Positions 6,803 through 8,822 of a DNA stretch of 8,822 bases are shown piece by piece. The position numbers were made by a program, and so were the translations under genes. The DNA comes from Campylobacterales bacterium (GTDB lineage: Bacteria > Campylobacterota > Campylobacteria > Campylobacterales > QNZT01), in contig DQSO01000094.1 of NCBI GenBank assembly GCA_015663225.1, positions 1-8,822 on the forward strand, given 5' to 3'. The stretch's first letter is position 1; every line of letters begins with the position of its first letter. The notes under the pieces were generated by a model. That model was not told the DNA's origin and did no database searches. It saw only the letters and a program-made list of their open reading frames with translations.

Positions 6803-7297
6803 ATGAGCGGAACGACTGCTAATGTATGGAAGTTTGGTAACAATATAGATACAGATTTAATAATTGCAGCAAGGTATCTAAATACCTCTGAACCAGCTGA
6901 GTTAGCAAAATATGTTATGGAAGATGCAGACCCTGAGTTTGTTTCTAAGATGAGTAGAGGTGATGTTATAGTTGCTGGGGAAAATTTTGGTTGTGGCTCA
7001 TCTCGTGAACATGCTCCAATAGCTCTAAAAGCTGCGGGAGTTAGTGCGATAGTTGCTAAGAGTTTTGCTAGAATTTTTTATAGAAATGCTTTTAATATGG
7101 GGCTTCCTATATTTGAATTGGCTGAAGCTGATGAGATTAGTGAGGGCAATAAGATAGAGATCGATTTTGATAGTGGTGTTATAAAAGATATTACAACTAG
7201 TAAGGATTATAGATTTAGTCCAATTCCAGAATTTATGCAAGAGTTGATAAAAAGTGGCGGATTAATGCAACAGGCAAAGAAAGAGTTAGCAAAATGA
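6803..7297 (+). CDS. leuD: 3-isopropylmalate dehydratase small subunit
   Basis: LeuD pairs with the iron-sulfur subunit LeuC to isomerise 2-isopropylmalate to 3-isopropylmalate in cytosolic leucine synthesis. The 164-aa protein is the short form of the aconitase swivel domain, compared with about 200 aa in E. coli. It shows the family motif [12 protein letters not shown] (61-72), which lines the substrate pocket, the N-terminal [14 protein letters not shown] (13-26), and [15 protein letters not shown] (88-102). AAGGA at 6791-6795 lies 7 bases before the ATG. The stop codon overlaps the leuB start as ATGA (7294-7297), so the two are translationally coupled. leuC is not in the window, so its partner must be encoded elsewhere. 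The short form is also found in homoaconitase-type small subunits, but the fused context with leuB supports LeuD. Confidence 0.93.
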   Translation: MSGTTANVWKFGNNIDTDLIIAARYLNTSEPAELAKYVMEDADPEFVSKMSRGDVIVAGENFGCGSSREHAPIALKAAGVSAIVAKSFARIFYRNAFNMGLPIFELAEADEISEGNKIEIDFDSGVIKDITTSKDYRFSPIPEFMQELIKSGGLMQQAKKELAK

Positions 7298-8361
7298 GTA
7301 GATACAAAGTTACAGTTATAAAAGGTGATGGTATAGGTGGTGAGATAGTTGATGAGGCCATAAAAGTTTTAGATGCAGTAACCGCAAATGAAGATTTTAC
7401 AATAACTTATGATGAATGTCTTATGGGTGGGTGTGCCTATGATATTACGGGTGATCCATTGCCACAAGAGACTATTGATAGTTGCATGAGTGCTGATGCA
7501 GTGCTTTTTGGTGCTATTGGTGGAGAGCAGTGGGATGGACTTCCTCGTGATAAAAGACCAGAGAGTGGACTTTTAAGGCTTAGAAAGACTTTAGAGCTTT
7601 ATGCAAACTTTAGACCTGTTAAGGTTTATGACCAACTTGTAGATGCTAGTAGTTTGAAGCCTGAAGTTGTTAGAGGTGTTGATTTATTGGTAGTTAGAGA
7701 GCTAACTGGTGGGATATATTTTGGACAGCCTCGCGAAAAAGGTGAAGATACCGCATTTAATACTATGGTTTATTCTAAAGAGGAAGTTACAAGAATTGCA
7801 GTACAAGCTTTTGAAGCAGCAATGTTAAGAGATAAAAAAGTATGTAGTGTTGATAAGGCAAATGTTTTAGAAGTTAGTCAGTTTTGGAGAGAGATTGTTG
7901 AGGAAGTTTCAAAAGATTATCCAGAAGTAAGTTTAAGTCATATGTATGTTGATAATGCTGCGATGCAACTTGTTCGAGATCCAAAGCAGTTTGATGTAAT
8001 TTTAACTTCAAACCTTTTTGGAGATATACTAAGTGATGAAGCTAGTATGATAAGTGGTTCTATTGGGCTTTTACCATCAAGTAGTATTGGTGGAAAAGTT
8101 GGTCTTTATGAGCCTATACATGGTTCAGCTCCAGATATTGCAGGGCAGGGGATTGCTAATCCTATTGCAACTATTGCAAGTGCTAGTATGATGATGAGAT
8201 TTGCTTTTAAAAAAGCAGATATTGCTGATAAGATTGATAGTTCTATTGAAGAGTTTTTAGCTCTTGGTTATAGAACAAAAGATACAGCTTCTTTTGGAGC
8301 AAAAGAAGTTTGTTTAACTACAGAAGTTGGTTCAATCATTGCTGAGATATGTTGTAGGTAG
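7294..8361 (+). CDS. leuB: 3-isopropylmalate dehydrogenase
   Basis: LeuB oxidises 3-isopropylmalate with NAD and Mg/Mn, followed by decarboxylation to 2-oxoisocaproate, the last step before transamination to leucine. The 355-aa protein has every active-site residue in the expected place. Relative to my recollection of the Thermus enzyme all are shifted by three: R97, R107 and R135 for the carboxylates, catalytic Y142 and K188, metal ligands D220, D244 and D248, and D281 in GSAPDIAG, which points to NAD rather than NADP. Other landmarks are GDGIGGE at 11-17, [13 protein letters not shown] at 72-84 and [13 protein letters not shown] at 136-148. Its ATG overlaps the leuD stop. The next small gene begins 6 bases after its TAG and in the same frame. 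Confidence 0.97.
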   Translation: MSRYKVTVIKGDGIGGEIVDEAIKVLDAVTANEDFTITYDECLMGGCAYDITGDPLPQETIDSCMSADAVLFGAIGGEQWDGLPRDKRPESGLLRLRKTLELYANFRPVKVYDQLVDASSLKPEVVRGVDLLVVRELTGGIYFGQPREKGEDTAFNTMVYSKEEVTRIAVQAFEAAMLRDKKVCSVDKANVLEVSQFWREIVEEVSKDYPEVSLSHMYVDNAAMQLVRDPKQFDVILTSNLFGDILSDEASMISGSIGLLPSSSIGGKVGLYEPIHGSAPDIAGQGIANPIATIASASMMMRFAFKKADIADKIDSSIEEFLALGYRTKDTASFGAKEVCLTTEVGSIIAEICCR

Positions 8362-8367
8362 ATAGAT

Positions 8368-8592
8368 TTGCAAACTTTAACTATAGCTAAAATTTTAGAG
8401 GGGCAAGGGTATTTTATAGAAGCTCTAAAAATTTATAAAAACCTTTTAGAAGAAGAGCCAGAAAATAAAGAGCTACAGCAATATATAAAAAAATATAAAA
8501 ACAAAAATATTAAAGTCTTAGAGTTTTTTACTCGTATGAAAAAAGATGATGATTATATAAAACTGGAAAGGTGGCTTTCAAAATGGAACTAA
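8368..8592 (+). CDS. Small TPR-like protein (74 aa)
   Basis: This 74-aa protein has one recognisable tetratricopeptide-like helix pair at residues 5-40: AKILEGQGYFIEALKIYKNL followed by EEEPENKELQQYI. It shows the small/large residue pattern of a TPR (G12, G14, A19, Y23, P31). The rest is a lysine-rich, probably helical tail. A single repeat suggests an adaptor or a peptide that pairs with a partner. It starts with TTG at 8368, since no ATG occurs before codon 57, and the ribosome site is weak (TAGG at 8355-8358, inside the leuB end), so expression probably depends on coupling to leuB. It shares the leuB frame, separated from it by the stop and two codons. It overlaps the next gene by 10 bases, so the two probably act together. 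Function is unknown. Confidence 0.7.
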   Translation: MQTLTIAKILEGQGYFIEALKIYKNLLEEEPENKELQQYIKKYKNKNIKVLEFFTRMKKDDDYIKLERWLSKWN

Positions 8593-8822
8593 GAGATTTG
8601 GTTATGAGTAGTATTAAAGAGTTAGATGAAAAGTTTGAGTTAGAAAAAAATGTAGTTATTAAAAAAAGCTTGCACTTAGAAGATGAGAGAGAGTTTTTAG
8701 GGTTTGTTAAAAGTAGAGTAGAGGTTTTATTTATGGGGCTTAAAACTCCAGAAGTAATAAATGTAGAAGATAAGTTAGAGATAACTCTAAAGTTTTTAGA
8801 GTTTTTACTCTCAACAATAGAT
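8583..8822 (+). CDS. CiaD-like conserved protein, N-terminal part (3' end outside window)
   Basis: The frame starts at ATG 8583, 10 bases inside the end of the TPR-like gene, and stays open for 80 codons to the window edge. The protein begins MELRDLVMSSIKELDEKFEL and is helical and charged. The stretch at about residues 36-54 (EREFLGFVKSRVEVLFMGL) followed by KLEITLKFLEFLLSTID at 64-80 resembles a domain found across Campylobacterota and annotated as CiaD-like, after a C. jejuni invasion-associated secreted protein. In a free-living relative the domain is more likely to have a cellular housekeeping role than a host-directed one. The match is from memory of the pattern and no search was run. 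Coupling to the TPR-like gene suggests a functional pair. Confidence 0.65.
   Translation, partial: MELRDLVMSSIKELDEKFELEKNVVIKKSLHLEDEREFLGFVKSRVEVLFMGLKTPEVINVEDKLEITLKFLEFLLSTID

Noticed and set aside
7025..7240. Minus-strand open frame of 71 codons
   Set aside because: Antisense within leuD, no ribosome site, no recognisable domain.
1..8822. Search for CRISPR arrays, insertion sequences, tRNA/rRNA, attachment sites, defence or secondary-metabolite clusters
   Set aside because: No spaced direct repeats, transposase or integrase motifs, or cloverleaf-like segments were seen; every gap between genes is under about 220 bases and is accounted for by promoters or short spacers.

Overview
The window comes from an AT-rich genome, almost certainly a member of the Campylobacterota (Epsilonproteobacteria), and looks more like a free-living Sulfurimonas/Sulfurovum/Arcobacter-type lineage than a host-adapted one. 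The evidence is gene content and order: a divergent ATP-sulfurylase-like gene next to pgpA, an RpoD with a long acidic spacer, two FlgG-type rod genes in tandem behind a sigma-54 promoter, and promoters with clear TATAAT -10 boxes but no clear -35. The genus is an inference; no ribosomal RNA is present to fix it.

Layout. Positions 2-532 (+) hold the 3' part of a gene for an ATP-sulfurylase-like protein that runs off the left edge. It is followed by pgpA (576-1052, +), which starts with TTG and has its own -10 box. pgpA converges on rpoD (1060-2925, -), and one hairpin at 1046-1074 spans both stop codons. A 213-bp divergent region separates rpoD from the flagellar rod pair flgF/flgG2-type (3139-3948, +) and flgG (3958-4746, +). 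It carries a TATAAT for rpoD and a perfectly spaced sigma-54 promoter for the rod genes. Directly behind flgG is a 41-codon gene for a one-helix membrane protein (4757-4882, +). Next comes a YheS-like ABC-F ATPase (4915-6744, +) with an extended -10 promoter that abuts the small gene's stop codon. The right end is a biosynthetic run: leuD (6803-7297) and leuB (7294-8361) overlapping by ATGA, a small TPR-like protein (8368-8592), and the start of a CiaD-like protein (8583 to the right edge) overlapping it by 10 bases.

How the genes work together. The functional groups are phospholipid synthesis (pgpA), core transcription (rpoD), flagellar rod assembly (flgF-type, flgG and perhaps the small membrane protein), ribosome-associated ATPase function (ABC-F) and leucine biosynthesis (leuD, leuB; leuA and leuC are not here). 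Most is conserved chromosomal backbone. I see no mobile element, CRISPR array, RNA gene, integrase or defence system, and nothing that amounts to a new multi-gene system. The points most worth a second look are the degenerate ATP-sulfurylase-like protein, the 41-aa membrane protein behind flgG, the terminator built into two converging coding ends, and the TPR/CiaD-like pair attached to leuB.
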